Of a stretch of DNA of 64,000 bases, positions 35,802 to 44,873 are shown one piece after another; within the stretch, counting starts at the first letter, position 1; the number at the start of each line of letters is the position of its first letter. The notes below the pieces were generated by a model. The model was given only the letters and a program-made list of their open reading frames with translations. It made no database searches and was not told the origin of the DNA. The DNA is taken from contig NZ_FODR01000010.1 in NCBI RefSeq assembly GCF_900110415.1, positions 124,001 to 188,000 of the forward strand, read 5' to 3'. This DNA is from Mucilaginibacter sp. OK283. Lineage in GTDB: Bacteria; Bacteroidota; Bacteroidia; Sphingobacteriales; Sphingobacteriaceae. Position numbers and translations under genes: made by a program.

Positions 35802-36251
35802 TCATTCTCCTTCAGCTATCGTTTTTACAGTATCCAGTGCTTTTGGCCATACGTTCTTAAAAAAAGCGGTCATATCTTTGGGGAAATTGCCGCCGCTAAG
35901 TTGAACTGTAAGCAAGGTTTTGCCATTAGTGTTTTTGAGAGTATATTCTTCTAACGAGCCACTGCACATCTTGGCACCACTACTATCGTAATTCTCGATT
36001 CCCTTAATTATTTCGCCAATGCCTTTAATCGCCATAAATTCATTTGTAATAGCTCTATCAATGACTCCTATCATTCCCGATTTCTTATGGTCTAAAAATA
36101 AAGCCTTGCTGCCCTCTTTCCAGTCGGTAACGGCGTGCGAGCCTTCGCAAAAAACTGCGGTCCACGTTGGGTAATTGGCATCGGTAAAAAGTACGTTCCA
36201 AACTTTTTGGGGTGATGCATTGATCTCGACATTGAACGTGATGTTTTCCAT
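35802..36251 (-). CDS. SRPBCC/AHSA1-family ligand-binding protein
   Basis: The start at 36251 (MENITFNVEINASPQKVWNVLF) matches the family N-terminus, and the longer frame adds 19 unlikely residues. The 149-residue protein has the START-like fold pattern: ASPQKVWNVLFTDANYPTW, EGSKALFLD, and a C-terminal helix (AFFKNVWPKALDTVKTIAEG). Such proteins bind small hydrophobic ligands or act as stress cofactors. The ligand is unknown. Confidence 0.85.
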   Translation of the reverse strand: MENITFNVEINASPQKVWNVLFTDANYPTWTAVFCEGSHAVTDWKEGSKALFLDHKKSGMIGVIDRAITNEFMAIKGIGEIIKGIENYDSSGAKMCSGSLEEYTLKNTNGKTLLTVQLSGGNFPKDMTAFFKNVWPKALDTVKTIAEGE

Positions 36252-36450
36252 TATTGTATGTTTTGATAACACAAAAATGGTTAACGCCCGGCTGATTAAA
36301 AAGGGCAAAAAGCGACAAACTACGGTGGTAATACAGACAGTAGCAAGCTTTAAGCCGCAAACGCCGGATGCGGCACATAATTAATGAGTGCTCCGTCCTG
36401 TGTTTGATCTTATCCTTTATCTAAAATTCTTTGCTCCTTGTTTCTAAAAA

Positions 36451-37488
36451 TCAATTTTTGCCAACCTCAATAATATGAAATGACCCAGGCACCTGTTTTG
36501 GGCGGGGTTTAGGATTTTCGGCCGTCACCACACCAGGTTCGGTTTTAGCTGCGGGCAGGTATAGTTTATGAGTAAGCAAGTCGATGCCGATGGTACGGGC
36601 GCTGGGTTCGGTTGGGATGTTTTCTACAAACTCAAATTTATCGGCACTAAGCTCTTTTACCACGCTGATGGTTCCCTCGCCGTTTGAGGCATAGGCTAAT
36701 TTTAGTTTTGGATCAAACACCAGCCCGTCGCAACCGCCTATCGGGAATTTGGCTAAGTTTTTACCATTGGCGGCGTCCATTACCACCATGGTGCTGTTAC
36801 CACCGCAGCCAATAAACAGGCGATTGGTAGCACGATCGATATCTAAACCCGACGGTTCATCGCCGCCTTCAATTTTATAACGGGCTTCTGCTTTTAAGGT
36901 AGTGGCGTTAATAACAACCACCTCGTTAGTAGTTTCGGCATTTACAAATACTTTTCCTTTGCCGTCAGAAACGCCCGTTTCTGGCTTCGCGTCCAGCGGG
37001 ATGGTAGCAATCACCTTATCGGTAGCCACATCAATCACCGAGGCATCTTTACTTCGGCCATTAAAAGTATATACCTTTTTTGCAAAAGGCTCATAAAATA
37101 TAGCATCGGGATTGGTGCCAACGGCAATTTCGCCCAAAACTTTAAAGGTGGTTAAATCAAAAACAATCACTTTATTAACACGGCCGGCGCTGATGTAGCC
37201 TTTATTTAAAGCATGTACCAAAGCTATTCCATGTACGCCGGGTGTATTGGGGATATAACTTACAGAATCGCCGCTGGTTGATAATATATTTACCTGGTTG
37301 CCGTGCGACGTATAGATGAGTTTATTGGCCCCGTCAACCGTAATATAATCCCAACCACCCGTGCTTTTTATCGGGAAGCTTTTTAACATATGTAAGCCTG
37401 TTTTTTGCTGGGCCTGGGCATAAATTGGTTTAGCTAATATAAAAATAGCCATAAAGGCCAATCCAAGTATGAGTTTAGCGCTTTTCAT
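36451..37488 (-). CDS. Secreted YVTN/YncE-like beta-propeller protein
   Basis: The 345-residue protein has a signal peptide (LGLAFMAIFILAKPIYAQ) and seven or so YVTN-type blades (WDYITVDGANKLIYTSHGN, VIVFDLTTFKVLGEIAVGTNPDAI, ASVIDVATDKVIATIPLDAKPETGV). These repeats form a periplasmic or surface propeller, usually of unknown ligand. It stands alone. Confidence 0.87.
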   Translation of the reverse strand: MKSAKLILGLAFMAIFILAKPIYAQAQQKTGLHMLKSFPIKSTGGWDYITVDGANKLIYTSHGNQVNILSTSGDSVSYIPNTPGVHGIALVHALNKGYISAGRVNKVIVFDLTTFKVLGEIAVGTNPDAIFYEPFAKKVYTFNGRSKDASVIDVATDKVIATIPLDAKPETGVSDGKGKVFVNAETTNEVVVINATTLKAEARYKIEGGDEPSGLDIDRATNRLFIGCGGNSTMVVMDAANGKNLAKFPIGGCDGLVFDPKLKLAYASNGEGTISVVKELSADKFEFVENIPTEPSARTIGIDLLTHKLYLPAAKTEPGVVTAENPKPRPKQVPGSFHIIEVGKN

Positions 37489-37598
37489 GATTAATTGATT
37501 TGATGCAATCTACTTCATTGATTCTGTAGAAATGTTGGATACCGGAAAAGAAAATGTACCCGGAGGTTTTGGCTACACTTATCCCCGGGCTTAAAAAC

Positions 37599-37632
37599 AA
37601 AAGAGCGACCTGTTTACACCAGTCGCTCTTTT
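37599..37632. terminator. Intrinsic terminator after metK
   Basis: AAAAGAGCGAC (37599-37609) and GTCGCTCTTTT (37622-37632) form a perfect 11-bp stem with a 12-base loop. On the minus strand the stem ends in TTTTG and further T residues. It sits 22 bases after the metK stop. The flanking A and T runs let it work in both directions. Confidence 0.85.
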
Positions 37633-37654
37633 ACTTTAAATTTTATTTAAAAGA

Positions 37655-38905
37655 TTACAGGCCAAAAGCGGCTTTCACTTTGTCAACGTAATCCAGCTTT
37701 TCCCAGGTAAAAAGCTCTACTTCGCGCAGTAGCTGGCTACCATCATGGGCAATAAAAGTTTTTGTTACCGTTTCGTTGGGTTTACCAAAGTGGCCATAAG
37801 CTGCAGTTTCGCTATAAATAGGGTTGCGCAGTTTAAAGCGGGTTTCAATGGCATATGGGGTCATATTAAATACCTCTTCTACCTTTTTAGCAATTTCGCC
37901 ATCGTGTAAAGCAACTTTTGCAGTGCCGTAAGTGTTTATGTAAATACCCATTGGCTGGGCAACGCCAATGGCGTATGATACCTGTACCAAAACCTCGCTG
38001 CAAACGCCGGCAGCTACCAGGTTTTTGGCTATATGGCGGGTTGCATACGCAGCAGAGCGATCGACCTTTGATGGATCTTTGCCAGAAAAAGCCCCGCCAC
38101 CGTGTGCGCCTTTGCCACCATAGGTATCCACAATAATTTTACGGCCGGTTAAGCCGGTATCACCATGTGGGCCGCCTATAACAAATTTACCGGTCGGGTT
38201 AATATGGTATTTAATCTGATCGTTAAAAAAGTGAGCGTATTTTGGATACTTTGCTTTAACACGAGGGATAAGGATGCTGATAATATCCAAACTGATTTTG
38301 GCCAGCATAGCCGCCTCCTCGTCAAAATCATCATGTTGGGTTGATATTACAATGGCATCAATACGCTGTGGCTGGTTGTCATCACTATACTCCAGCGTAA
38401 CCTGCGATTTTGCATCCGGACGAAGGTATTTGATCTCATTGTTTTCCCGGCGGATGGCAGCAAGCTCTATTAATAAAGCATGGGCAATATCCAATGCCAG
38501 TGGCATATAGTTCTCAGTTTCGTTGGTGGCATAGCCAAACATCATACCCTGGTCGCCGGCGCCTTGTTCTTCGGGCGCTTTGCGTTCAACACCCTGGTTA
38601 ATATCCGGCGATTGCTCGTGAATTGCCGATAGTACACCGCATGAACTGCCATCAAACATGTATTCGCCTTTGGTGTAACCAATTTTATTAATTACCTCGC
38701 GGGCTATTTTCTGTACATCTAAATAGGCTTTTGATTTAACTTCGCCGGCTAAAATTACCTGCCCGGTAGTTACCAGTGTTTCGCAGGCTACTTTTGAGTT
38801 AGGGTCGAATGCTAAAAAATGATCAATCAACGCGTCTGAGATCTGATCAGCAACTTTATCCGGATGTCCTTCTGATACGGATTCAGAGGTAAATAAATAT
38901 GGCAT
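37655..38905 (-). CDS. metK: S-adenosylmethionine synthase
   Basis: The 416-residue enzyme makes SAM from ATP and methionine. The N-terminal ATP site is [19 protein letters not shown]. The methionine/ATP loop [12 protein letters not shown] and the P-loop-like [19 protein letters not shown] are intact, as are [23 protein letters not shown] and the C-terminal domain. The length is usual for Bacteroidota. It is preceded by a SAM-II-like leader, so end-product feedback on its own transcript is likely. Confidence 0.97.
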   Translation of the reverse strand: MPYLFTSESVSEGHPDKVADQISDALIDHFLAFDPNSKVACETLVTTGQVILAGEVKSKAYLDVQKIAREVINKIGYTKGEYMFDGSSCGVLSAIHEQSPDINQGVERKAPEEQGAGDQGMMFGYATNETENYMPLALDIAHALLIELAAIRRENNEIKYLRPDAKSQVTLEYSDDNQPQRIDAIVISTQHDDFDEEAAMLAKISLDIISILIPRVKAKYPKYAHFFNDQIKYHINPTGKFVIGGPHGDTGLTGRKIIVDTYGGKGAHGGGAFSGKDPSKVDRSAAYATRHIAKNLVAAGVCSEVLVQVSYAIGVAQPMGIYINTYGTAKVALHDGEIAKKVEEVFNMTPYAIETRFKLRNPIYSETAAYGHFGKPNETVTKTFIAHDGSQLLREVELFTWEKLDYVDKVKAAFGL

Positions 38906-38978
38906 ATAAACTTTTTATACAATTAATGTGAAACAGCCGAGCGGGGGATTTATGAGGGATCGTAGTAAAAAGAAGCAT

Positions 38979-39055
38979 GGGTATTAGCACTTTTTTACGT
39001 GGTTGCAATCCTTTCCTTTCGATAAAGGGTGTTAAATCAGTCCACTTTCGGGTGG
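38979..39055 (-). promoter_or_regulatory. Probable SAM-II-class riboswitch before metK
   Basis: Read on the minus strand, the leader contains GTGG, then CTGATTTAAC, a small extra hairpin (CCTTT..AAAGG), ATTGCAA, CCAC, and later GTGCTAAT. Helix P1 is GTGG with CCAC. The CUGAUUUAA, GCAA and GCUAA words in this order are the SAM-II pseudoknot signature. The loop carries a helix that the minimal SAM-II aptamer lacks, so it may be a long-loop variant. Just 5' of P1, CCAC (39052-39055) can pair with the same GTGG, giving a competing hairpin. The aptamer ends 74 bases before the metK start. Confidence 0.75.
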
Positions 39056-39063
39056 CAAAAATA
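39056..39063 (-). promoter_or_regulatory. -7 box of the metK transcript
   Basis: The minus-strand sequence TATTTTTG matches TAnnTTTG and lies immediately upstream of the riboswitch, so the RNA would begin at or just before the aptamer. No ideally spaced -33 TTG is seen. Confidence 0.6.
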
Positions 39064-39093
39064 AAACAAATTTTACAAAGCCGAAAATACATT

Positions 39094-39101
39094 TACTTTT
39101 G
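39094..39101 (+). promoter_or_regulatory. -7 box of the lipid-kinase gene
   Basis: TACTTTTG matches TAnnTTTG, 22 bases before the TTG start at 39124. It is divergent from the metK promoter. Confidence 0.55.
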
Positions 39102-39123
39102 ATACTTTAAATAATACAGATAA

Positions 39124-40011
39124 TTGAAACGTAAAGCGTTGTTTATAATAAACCCCATAGCAGGGGGCAAAAAGAAGGATCGTGTGCCGGAGCTGATTGA
39201 TCAACATCTTGACAAAAATGTATTTGATTACCATATAATATTTACCGATGGTGTTTCGCATGCACAACAAATAGCTGCGGAAGCTGCGGGTAAAGTTGAT
39301 ATTGTAGCTGCTGTGGGCGGGGATGGTACCGTTAACGAAATTTCGTCGGCCATAGTAGGCAGCACTACAGCGTTGGGTATTGTGCCATTTGGTTCGGGTA
39401 ATGGCCTTGCGCGCTTTTTGGGCATCCCTATGGATACCGCGGCATCTATAAAAACGTTGGGTGGTTATAGGGTTGAAACCATCGATTCGGGTTTGATGAA
39501 CGGCCAGCCTTTTTTTAATATGGCAGGCATGGGGTTTGATGCCCATATAGCCGAAGTATTTTCGCATGGCAAAAAGCGGGGTTTTTTAACCTACATCAAA
39601 TCAACCATGCAGGAGATCATGAGTTACCGGCCTGAAAAGTATTGGATTGAAATTGATGGCAAAAAACATGAACGCGACGCTTTTATAATAAGTATAGCCA
39701 ATTCATCGCAATGGGGCAATGATGTGCATATCGCTCCCGGGGCGTCGGTACAGGATGGTTTGCTGGATGTTTGCATTATCAGCAAATTTCCGGCTTGGCG
39801 CCTGCCCGAGATTGGCGCGCGATTAATGCTGAAAACAATTGAGGCGTCGACATATATTGAGATTATAAAGGGGAGGGACATTCATATTAAAAGAGTAGGC
39901 CCGGGCGCGATACATCTGGATGGCGAGCCACAGGTAATGCAGGCAGATTTACATATTAATATAGAACCAAAGTCATTAAAAGTTATTGTAGGGGCAGGCT
40001 ATAAAGATTAA
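39124..40011 (+). CDS. Diacylglycerol/lipid kinase family protein, TTG start
   Basis: The 295-residue protein has the DAGK catalytic fold: [12 protein letters not shown] near the start, [20 protein letters not shown] (GGDGT nucleotide loop), [18 protein letters not shown] and a C-terminal LDGE motif. It resembles YegS/BmrU-type soluble lipid kinases. Translation begins at TTG: the preceding in-frame codon is TAA, and no ATG lies upstream of the essential NPIAGG motif, so no other start is possible. The SUI1-family gene follows after 5 bases. Confidence 0.9.
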   Translation: MKRKALFIINPIAGGKKKDRVPELIDQHLDKNVFDYHIIFTDGVSHAQQIAAEAAGKVDIVAAVGGDGTVNEISSAIVGSTTALGIVPFGSGNGLARFLGIPMDTAASIKTLGGYRVETIDSGLMNGQPFFNMAGMGFDAHIAEVFSHGKKRGFLTYIKSTMQEIMSYRPEKYWIEIDGKKHERDAFIISIANSSQWGNDVHIAPGASVQDGLLDVCIISKFPAWRLPEIGARLMLKTIEASTYIEIIKGRDIHIKRVGPGAIHLDGEPQVMQADLHINIEPKSLKVIVGAGYKD

Positions 40012-40016
40012 TAATC

Positions 40017-40352
40017 ATGGCAAAAAAGAATTTTACAGGGGTGGTTTATTCAACTGATCCCGATTTTGAATACCAGGAGAATGGCGGGCCCAACGCACAA
40101 ACGCTGCCTCCGCAACAACAAAACCTCAAAATATATCTCGACCGTAAAGGCGGCAGCAAACTGGTATCCAGGGTAAGCGGCTTTATTGGTACAGATGCCG
40201 ATTTGGAGGCCATTGGCAAAAAATTAAAAACAAAATGCGGGGTAGGCGGTTCGGTAAAAGATGGCGAAGTACTGATACAAGGCGATTTCAGGGATAAAAT
40301 ACTGATACTCTTACAAACCGACGGATACAAAGTAAAAAAAGCAGGCGGATAG
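40017..40352 (+). CDS. SUI1/eIF1-family translation factor (YciH-like)
   Basis: The 111-residue protein has a basic C-terminal SUI1 domain: [44 protein letters not shown] and [18 protein letters not shown]. The KCGxGGSxKDGEIxIQG pattern is diagnostic. YciH proteins affect start-codon selection in stress. It is co-transcribed with the upstream kinase. Confidence 0.93.
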   Translation: MAKKNFTGVVYSTDPDFEYQENGGPNAQTLPPQQQNLKIYLDRKGGSKLVSRVSGFIGTDADLEAIGKKLKTKCGVGGSVKDGEVLIQGDFRDKILILLQTDGYKVKKAGG

Positions 40353-40748
40353 TTTATAAGTGCTTCATAGCCTATGCATTAAGCAGTATCATAGCGTATT
40401 TTATACACTAAAACATCATTATAAACCGGTGATTGCACCATAACAAATAAAGCACATAACATGTGTGTAACGAAATAGTAGCATAAATTTTATCACTATT
40501 GCTTGATAATATTAAAAAAAATGGTTTTCATTGCAAATAATTGTAGTGGCAACACACAATAATTTATCGGTATTACGTTATTTATATCCAATTGCACACA
40601 AAATGTAATTTGGTATTAAAAAATTGTAAAGAATAATATAAATGGTTTTTTTATTTCAATAAAATTCTATTTTTGTTATTCGCATTTAAGTAGCACATTT
40701 AACTAACTTATAACATAAACAAAAACTAAAACTAAAAATTTAAAAGTA
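40353..40748 (+). promoter_or_regulatory. Long AT-rich leader of the exbB operon
   Basis: No gene is seen in these 396 bases. TATTTTTG at 40668-40675 matches TAnnTTTG and would give a leader of about 65 bases before exbB. The upstream 300 bases are strongly AT-rich and may contain binding sites, but I find no clear palindrome. Confidence 0.5.
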
Positions 40749-41585
40749 ATGGCAAACGCACCAACAAAACCAACTACTCCTGTTAAAAAAGAAAGCTCAA
40801 GTGCATCAAGCATATTTGCTTCTTTAACTATTCCAATTTGCCTGGTAGTAGCAATTTGTATTTTCGTATTTATACTTGGTGATCCAAGCAACTTTAAAGG
40901 TGGTGATGTAGCTAATGGTTACCCTGCAAACATTTATGGAACAGTTCACAAAGGCGGTGTTATCGTACCTTTGATCATGTCGTTCTTATTAATGGTTATT
41001 GTTTTCTCTATCGAGCGCTTTGTGGTAATTGGTAAAGCATCAGGTACTGGTAGTGTAGATTCTTTTGTTAGAAAGATCCAGGCTGCCCTTAACGCTGGTA
41101 ACATTGCAGCAGCATCAGCTGAGTGCGATAAACAAAAAGGTTCAGTAGCAAACGTTATCAAATCGGCATTGAAAAAATATGGCGAAATGGAAGCAGAACC
41201 AAACCTTGATGTTGACCAAAAAACTTTAGCCATCCAAAAAGACATCGAAGAAGCAACAGCTTTAGAAATGCCTATGTTGGAGCAAAACTTAACTATCATC
41301 GCAACATTAGTATCTATCGGTACATTAACAGGTTTGTTAGGTACGGTTGTGGGTATGATTGGTGCGTTCTCGGCGTTAGCAACTTCAGGTGTGCCTAACC
41401 AGGTTGAACTATCTGCCCACATCTCTGAAGCTTTGATCAACACTGCATTTGGTATCAGTACTTCAGCTATCTCAATTATCATGTACAACGTATTTACGTC
41501 AAAAATTGATAAACTGACTTACGCTATCGACGAAACTGGTTTCAGCATCGTGCAAACATTTGCTTCGTCACATAAAAACAAATAA
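40749..41585 (+). CDS. exbB: MotA/TolQ/ExbB proton channel protein
   Basis: The 278-residue protein has an N-terminal helix (LTIPICLVVAICIFVFILGD), a second helix near 85 (VIVPLIMSFLLMVIVFSIERFVVIGKA) and the conserved channel block LVSIGTLTGLLGTVVGMIGAFSAL with a further helix (ISEALINTAFGISTSAISIIMYNVF). It assembles into a pentamer around ExbD and uses proton flow to drive TonB. It is first in the operon exbB-exbD-exbD-tonB. Confidence 0.93.
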   Translation: MANAPTKPTTPVKKESSSASSIFASLTIPICLVVAICIFVFILGDPSNFKGGDVANGYPANIYGTVHKGGVIVPLIMSFLLMVIVFSIERFVVIGKASGTGSVDSFVRKIQAALNAGNIAAASAECDKQKGSVANVIKSALKKYGEMEAEPNLDVDQKTLAIQKDIEEATALEMPMLEQNLTIIATLVSIGTLTGLLGTVVGMIGAFSALATSGVPNQVELSAHISEALINTAFGISTSAISIIMYNVFTSKIDKLTYAIDETGFSIVQTFASSHKNK

Positions 41586-41669
41586 AAATATAGTAGTGCA
41601 TCTGCTGCGTAATTAACGCCGGCAGCGTTTAAACACATTATACACTATATATTTTTAAAAAATTTTAAT

Positions 41670-42293
41670 ATGGCAAGGATAAAAGTTCCAAGAAAGAGTA
41701 CAGCAATCGACATGACCGCCATGTGCGACGTGGCGTTCCTGTTGCTAACTTTCTTTATATTAACTGCAAAACCAAAAACGGAAGACCCGGTTCCAATCGA
41801 TATTCCGAAATCTTCCATCCAGCAGCCTGTGCCTGAGTCGGATTTTGGGACAGTATCTGTAGGGTCTCAGAAAGCATTCTTCGGCGTTGAAGGGACTGAC
41901 ATTCGCAAGGCGCTTTTAACTCAAATGGGTGATATTTATCACATTACTTTCACCCCTGAGGAGCAAAACAGGTTTTCTACAATCACCTCTGTAGGCGTGC
42001 CTATGAGCCAGTTAAAGCAGTTTATTGCTTTATCTGCAGATCAGCAAAAGAAGTTTGTTGCACCAGGTATCCCAAGAGATTCTGTGAGTAACGAATTATT
42101 TAACTGGATTCGTGAAGCCCGTAAAGCAACTGTTGCATTGCATAATACGCAAATGCGTATCGCAATTAAAGGTGATAGCAAAGAAGAATACCCGGTTATT
42201 AAGGATGTTGTAGGTATTTTGCAAAAGCAAAAAGTTAACAAGTTTAGTTTAATAACAGATCTTGGTGGCGGTGGTACTGCCCCTAAAAAATAA
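41670..42293 (+). CDS. exbD: ExbD/TolR-family biopolymer transport protein (1)
   Basis: The 207-residue protein has one N-terminal helix bearing the proton-carrying Asp (TAIDMTAMCDVAFLLLTFFIL). A larger periplasmic part than in classical ExbD follows, ending LITDLGGGGTAPKK. Two tandem exbD genes are usual in Bacteroidota. The 6-base gap to the next gene shows co-transcription. Confidence 0.92.
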   Translation: MARIKVPRKSTAIDMTAMCDVAFLLLTFFILTAKPKTEDPVPIDIPKSSIQQPVPESDFGTVSVGSQKAFFGVEGTDIRKALLTQMGDIYHITFTPEEQNRFSTITSVGVPMSQLKQFIALSADQQKKFVAPGIPRDSVSNELFNWIREARKATVALHNTQMRIAIKGDSKEEYPVIKDVVGILQKQKVNKFSLITDLGGGGTAPKK

Positions 42294-42299
42294 AGAATC

Positions 42300-42845
42300 A
42301 TGGCAGAATTAGACACCTCCGGGGGAGGGAAACATAAAGGCGGGAAGGTTAGAAGTAAAAAGCAATCAACCCGTGTAGATTTAACCGCGATGGTTGACCT
42401 TGCATTCTTGCTGATCACCTTCTTTATCATGACTACTACATTGGCCAAATCAAAAGCGATGGACCTTGCAATGCCTGATAAAGATGAAAAGACCAAAGAT
42501 CAGTTGCCAATTGCCGCTTCACGTTCATTGACCCTTTTATTAGGTAGCGATGACAAACTGGAGTGGTACCTGGGCGAACCTGGTAAATCGGCTCCTGAAG
42601 TTACCAATTACCGGCCCGATGGCTTGCGTAAGTTGTTAATTGAAAAAGGCAAAGATGTACAGGCAAAAACGGGTAAGGTTATGTTTGTTGTAATAAAACC
42701 AAGTGATAAATCAAAATACAAAAACATGGTAAGTGTTTTGGATGAGATGGCTATCACTAACATAACAATGTATGGTATTGTTGATATCACAGCACCCGAA
42801 GTAGAGTTGCTGAAAAGAGAGAACATTTACAACGATAACAAATAA
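42300..42845 (+). CDS. exbD: ExbD/TolR-family biopolymer transport protein (2)
   Basis: The 181-residue protein has a basic N-terminus and the helix TRVDLTAMVDLAFLLITFFIM, with the Asp in the same position as in the first ExbD. It ends in a periplasmic domain (YKNMVSVLDEMAITNITMYGI). The two ExbD proteins probably form heteromeric dimers inside the ExbB ring. Confidence 0.92.
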   Translation: MAELDTSGGGKHKGGKVRSKKQSTRVDLTAMVDLAFLLITFFIMTTTLAKSKAMDLAMPDKDEKTKDQLPIAASRSLTLLLGSDDKLEWYLGEPGKSAPEVTNYRPDGLRKLLIEKGKDVQAKTGKVMFVVIKPSDKSKYKNMVSVLDEMAITNITMYGIVDITAPEVELLKRENIYNDNK

Positions 42846-42884
42846 TAATAAATAACGTTAATTACTATTAAAGCCTGACAAAAA

Positions 42885-43715
42885 ATGTTTGGATCAAAAT
42901 TAGACATATTAGATCAGAAATGGATCGACGTTGTTTTTAATCTTAGGAATAAGTCTTACGGGGCTTATGAACTTAGAAAGGATAACTCAAAAAATACATC
43001 AAGGGCGCTTATTTACGCCATTGTGTTTTTCGTGCTTGTTGTTTCTGCACCTACTATTATAGCGAAGATCAGGGGACTTATCCCGAAAGCTGATGACAAA
43101 GTGAAGATAACAGACGTAGTGCTGTTACCGCCACCACCGGTGGATCAAACCAAAAAACCACCTCCGCCGCCGCCAGAACCACCGAAACCAAAAGTTGACC
43201 AGGTGCGTTTCCCTCCTCCGATTGTAAAACCGGATAATGAGGTTAAGGAAAAGGATCCGCCAACTGTGAAGGAACTTCAGGTAGCTGACCCTGGTCAGAA
43301 AGATCAGAAAGGCGATCCTAACCAGGAGATCAGGATTGATGAGCCTGTAGGTAACTCAGATATTAAACAGGTTGTTGAGGAAGACCCTAATAAGATCTTC
43401 GCATCTGTTGAAAATTTACCGGAGTTTCCAGGTGGCCAGGATAAATTTATTGCTTACTTGAGTAAAACTATACGTTATCCTGCTGTCGATCGTGAAAACG
43501 GTACACAAGGACGTGTAATTCTTACCTTCGTTGTGGAACGTGACGGCTCGTTAACTGATATCAAAGTTTCAAGAAGCCTTAGTCCTGGTACCGATGCGGA
43601 AGCTGTTCGCGCGTTGAAATCATCGCCGAAATGGAAGCCGGGTATTCAGAATGGCAGGCCAGTGCGTGTACAATATAGCGTACCGGTAAGCTTTGCATTA
43701 GCTGCCGATAATTAG
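42885..43715 (+). CDS. tonB: Energy transducer TonB
   Basis: The 276-residue protein has a cytoplasmic N-terminus typical of Bacteroidota TonB (KWIDVVFNLRNKSYGAYELRKD). One membrane helix follows (LIYAIVFFVLVVSAPTI), then a proline-rich periplasmic spacer with runs of PPPPP, and a C-terminal TonB domain of about 90 residues (FPGGQDKFIAYLSKTIRYP, GRVILTFVVERDGSLTDIKV, WKPGIQNGRPVRVQYSVPVSF). It transmits energy to receptors such as the one at 13859-16624. Confidence 0.95.
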   Translation: MFGSKLDILDQKWIDVVFNLRNKSYGAYELRKDNSKNTSRALIYAIVFFVLVVSAPTIIAKIRGLIPKADDKVKITDVVLLPPPPVDQTKKPPPPPPEPPKPKVDQVRFPPPIVKPDNEVKEKDPPTVKELQVADPGQKDQKGDPNQEIRIDEPVGNSDIKQVVEEDPNKIFASVENLPEFPGGQDKFIAYLSKTIRYPAVDRENGTQGRVILTFVVERDGSLTDIKVSRSLSPGTDAEAVRALKSSPKWKPGIQNGRPVRVQYSVPVSFALAADN

Positions 43716-43719
43716 GATA

Positions 43720-43950
43720 ATGTCAATTAATTTCAATAAAGAGCAAAAATCGCCCAAAAGGCGGTTTTTGCTTATTTTAGGAACAGCCGCATTTATTTGT
43801 TTTATAGTTTTAGGCTTGATGATTATGTTTTGGGATGCACTCCCACTACAATTACAGCCATATCAGCGAAAACTTTTTGGAGCCTTTATAATAGGCTACG
43901 CTATTTTGCGTTTCTCAAGGGTATTCAAAAAAGATAAGTATGATGAATAA
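43720..43950 (+). CDS. Small conserved membrane protein of the tonB operon
   Basis: The 76-residue protein has two hydrophobic helices (FLLILGTAAFICFIVLGLMIMF and LFGAFIIGYAILRFSRVF) separated by a short loop with Pro and Gln. It starts 4 bases after tonB, and its stop overlaps the next start. Its function is unknown. The gene is usually present at this place in Bacteroidota. Confidence 0.8.
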   Translation: MSINFNKEQKSPKRRFLLILGTAAFICFIVLGLMIMFWDALPLQLQPYQRKLFGAFIIGYAILRFSRVFKKDKYDE

Positions 43951-44863
43951 GTACACTAAAAAATGCGCTTTTTTTATGTTTCTTGCAGCAGCGTTGCTGC
44001 AGGCGTGTGAGCCTAATCGTACTACTCACTCAGGAAGCGATACTTTTGATTCGGGAAAAGCCCAGTTTGCCGCGGACGAATCATTTGCCCCAATTATTGA
44101 GCAGGAAGAATATGTATTTAAAAGTAGGCACGCTGATGCTAACCCAACTTTTTTGTATAGATCAGAAAACCAGGCCATTAATATGTTGCTTAATGATAGC
44201 GTGCGGATGGCTGTATTGGCCCGTAATTTGGATACCGTTGAACGCAATGTGCTGATAAAGCGTGGTTTGAGTGTTGAGGTACAACGATTTGCAATTGACG
44301 CCGTGGCGTTAATTGTAAACCATGCTTCTAATGATACTACTATTACAGTAAGCATCTTGAAAAAAATGCTCAACGGACAAGGTGATCCGAATAAAACAAT
44401 TGTTTTTGATAACCCTAACTCAAGTTTGGTAAGGTATTTGAAGGAGTTTTCGGGCAACAAGGAATTTAAGCAGAAAAACATTTACGCGCTTAAATCAAAT
44501 AAAGAAGTTATAAAGTACGTTAGCGAACACCCGGACGCCCTTGGCATTACAGGTTTTAGCTGGCTGAACGATCCGGGAAAGGATATTGCCGCTTATGTGG
44601 ACAATGTTAAAATAGTTAGTGTTAAGGATGAGGCCAGTAAGGAGTATTCCGGCCAATACTTTAAACCTTCACAGGAATCGCTTGTCTTAAAACAGTATCC
44701 TTTAAGCCGGGGATTGTACCTGGTTAATAGTTCGAGTAAGATTGGTTTAGCAATTGGTTTTGCAACCTTTTTAGGTAGCGATGTAGGGCAACGGATCATA
44801 TTGAGATCTGGTTTGCTCCCCGATTCAATACCGCCACGGGAGATAATTTTAAAAAGTAAATAA
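43940..44863 (+). CDS. PstS-like phosphate-type binding lipoprotein
   Basis: The 307-residue protein has a lipobox LLQAC after a hydrophobic signal. It folds like a periplasmic binding protein (VLARNLDTVERNVLIKRGLSVE, DAVALIVNHASNDTTITVSIL, LGITGFSWLNDPGKDIAAYV). No Pst ABC genes are in the window, so a role in uptake is unproven. Its place in a tonB operon suggests a link to envelope energy or outer-membrane traffic. Confidence 0.82.
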   Translation: MMNKYTKKCAFFMFLAAALLQACEPNRTTHSGSDTFDSGKAQFAADESFAPIIEQEEYVFKSRHADANPTFLYRSENQAINMLLNDSVRMAVLARNLDTVERNVLIKRGLSVEVQRFAIDAVALIVNHASNDTTITVSILKKMLNGQGDPNKTIVFDNPNSSLVRYLKEFSGNKEFKQKNIYALKSNKEVIKYVSEHPDALGITGFSWLNDPGKDIAAYVDNVKIVSVKDEASKEYSGQYFKPSQESLVLKQYPLSRGLYLVNSSSKIGLAIGFATFLGSDVGQRIILRSGLLPDSIPPREIILKSK

Positions 44864-44873
44864 TTAAAATAAG

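Noticed and set aside
40353-40748. tRNA or small structured RNA in the exbB leader
   Set aside because: I found no cloverleaf or strong GC-rich stem in this AT-rich region.
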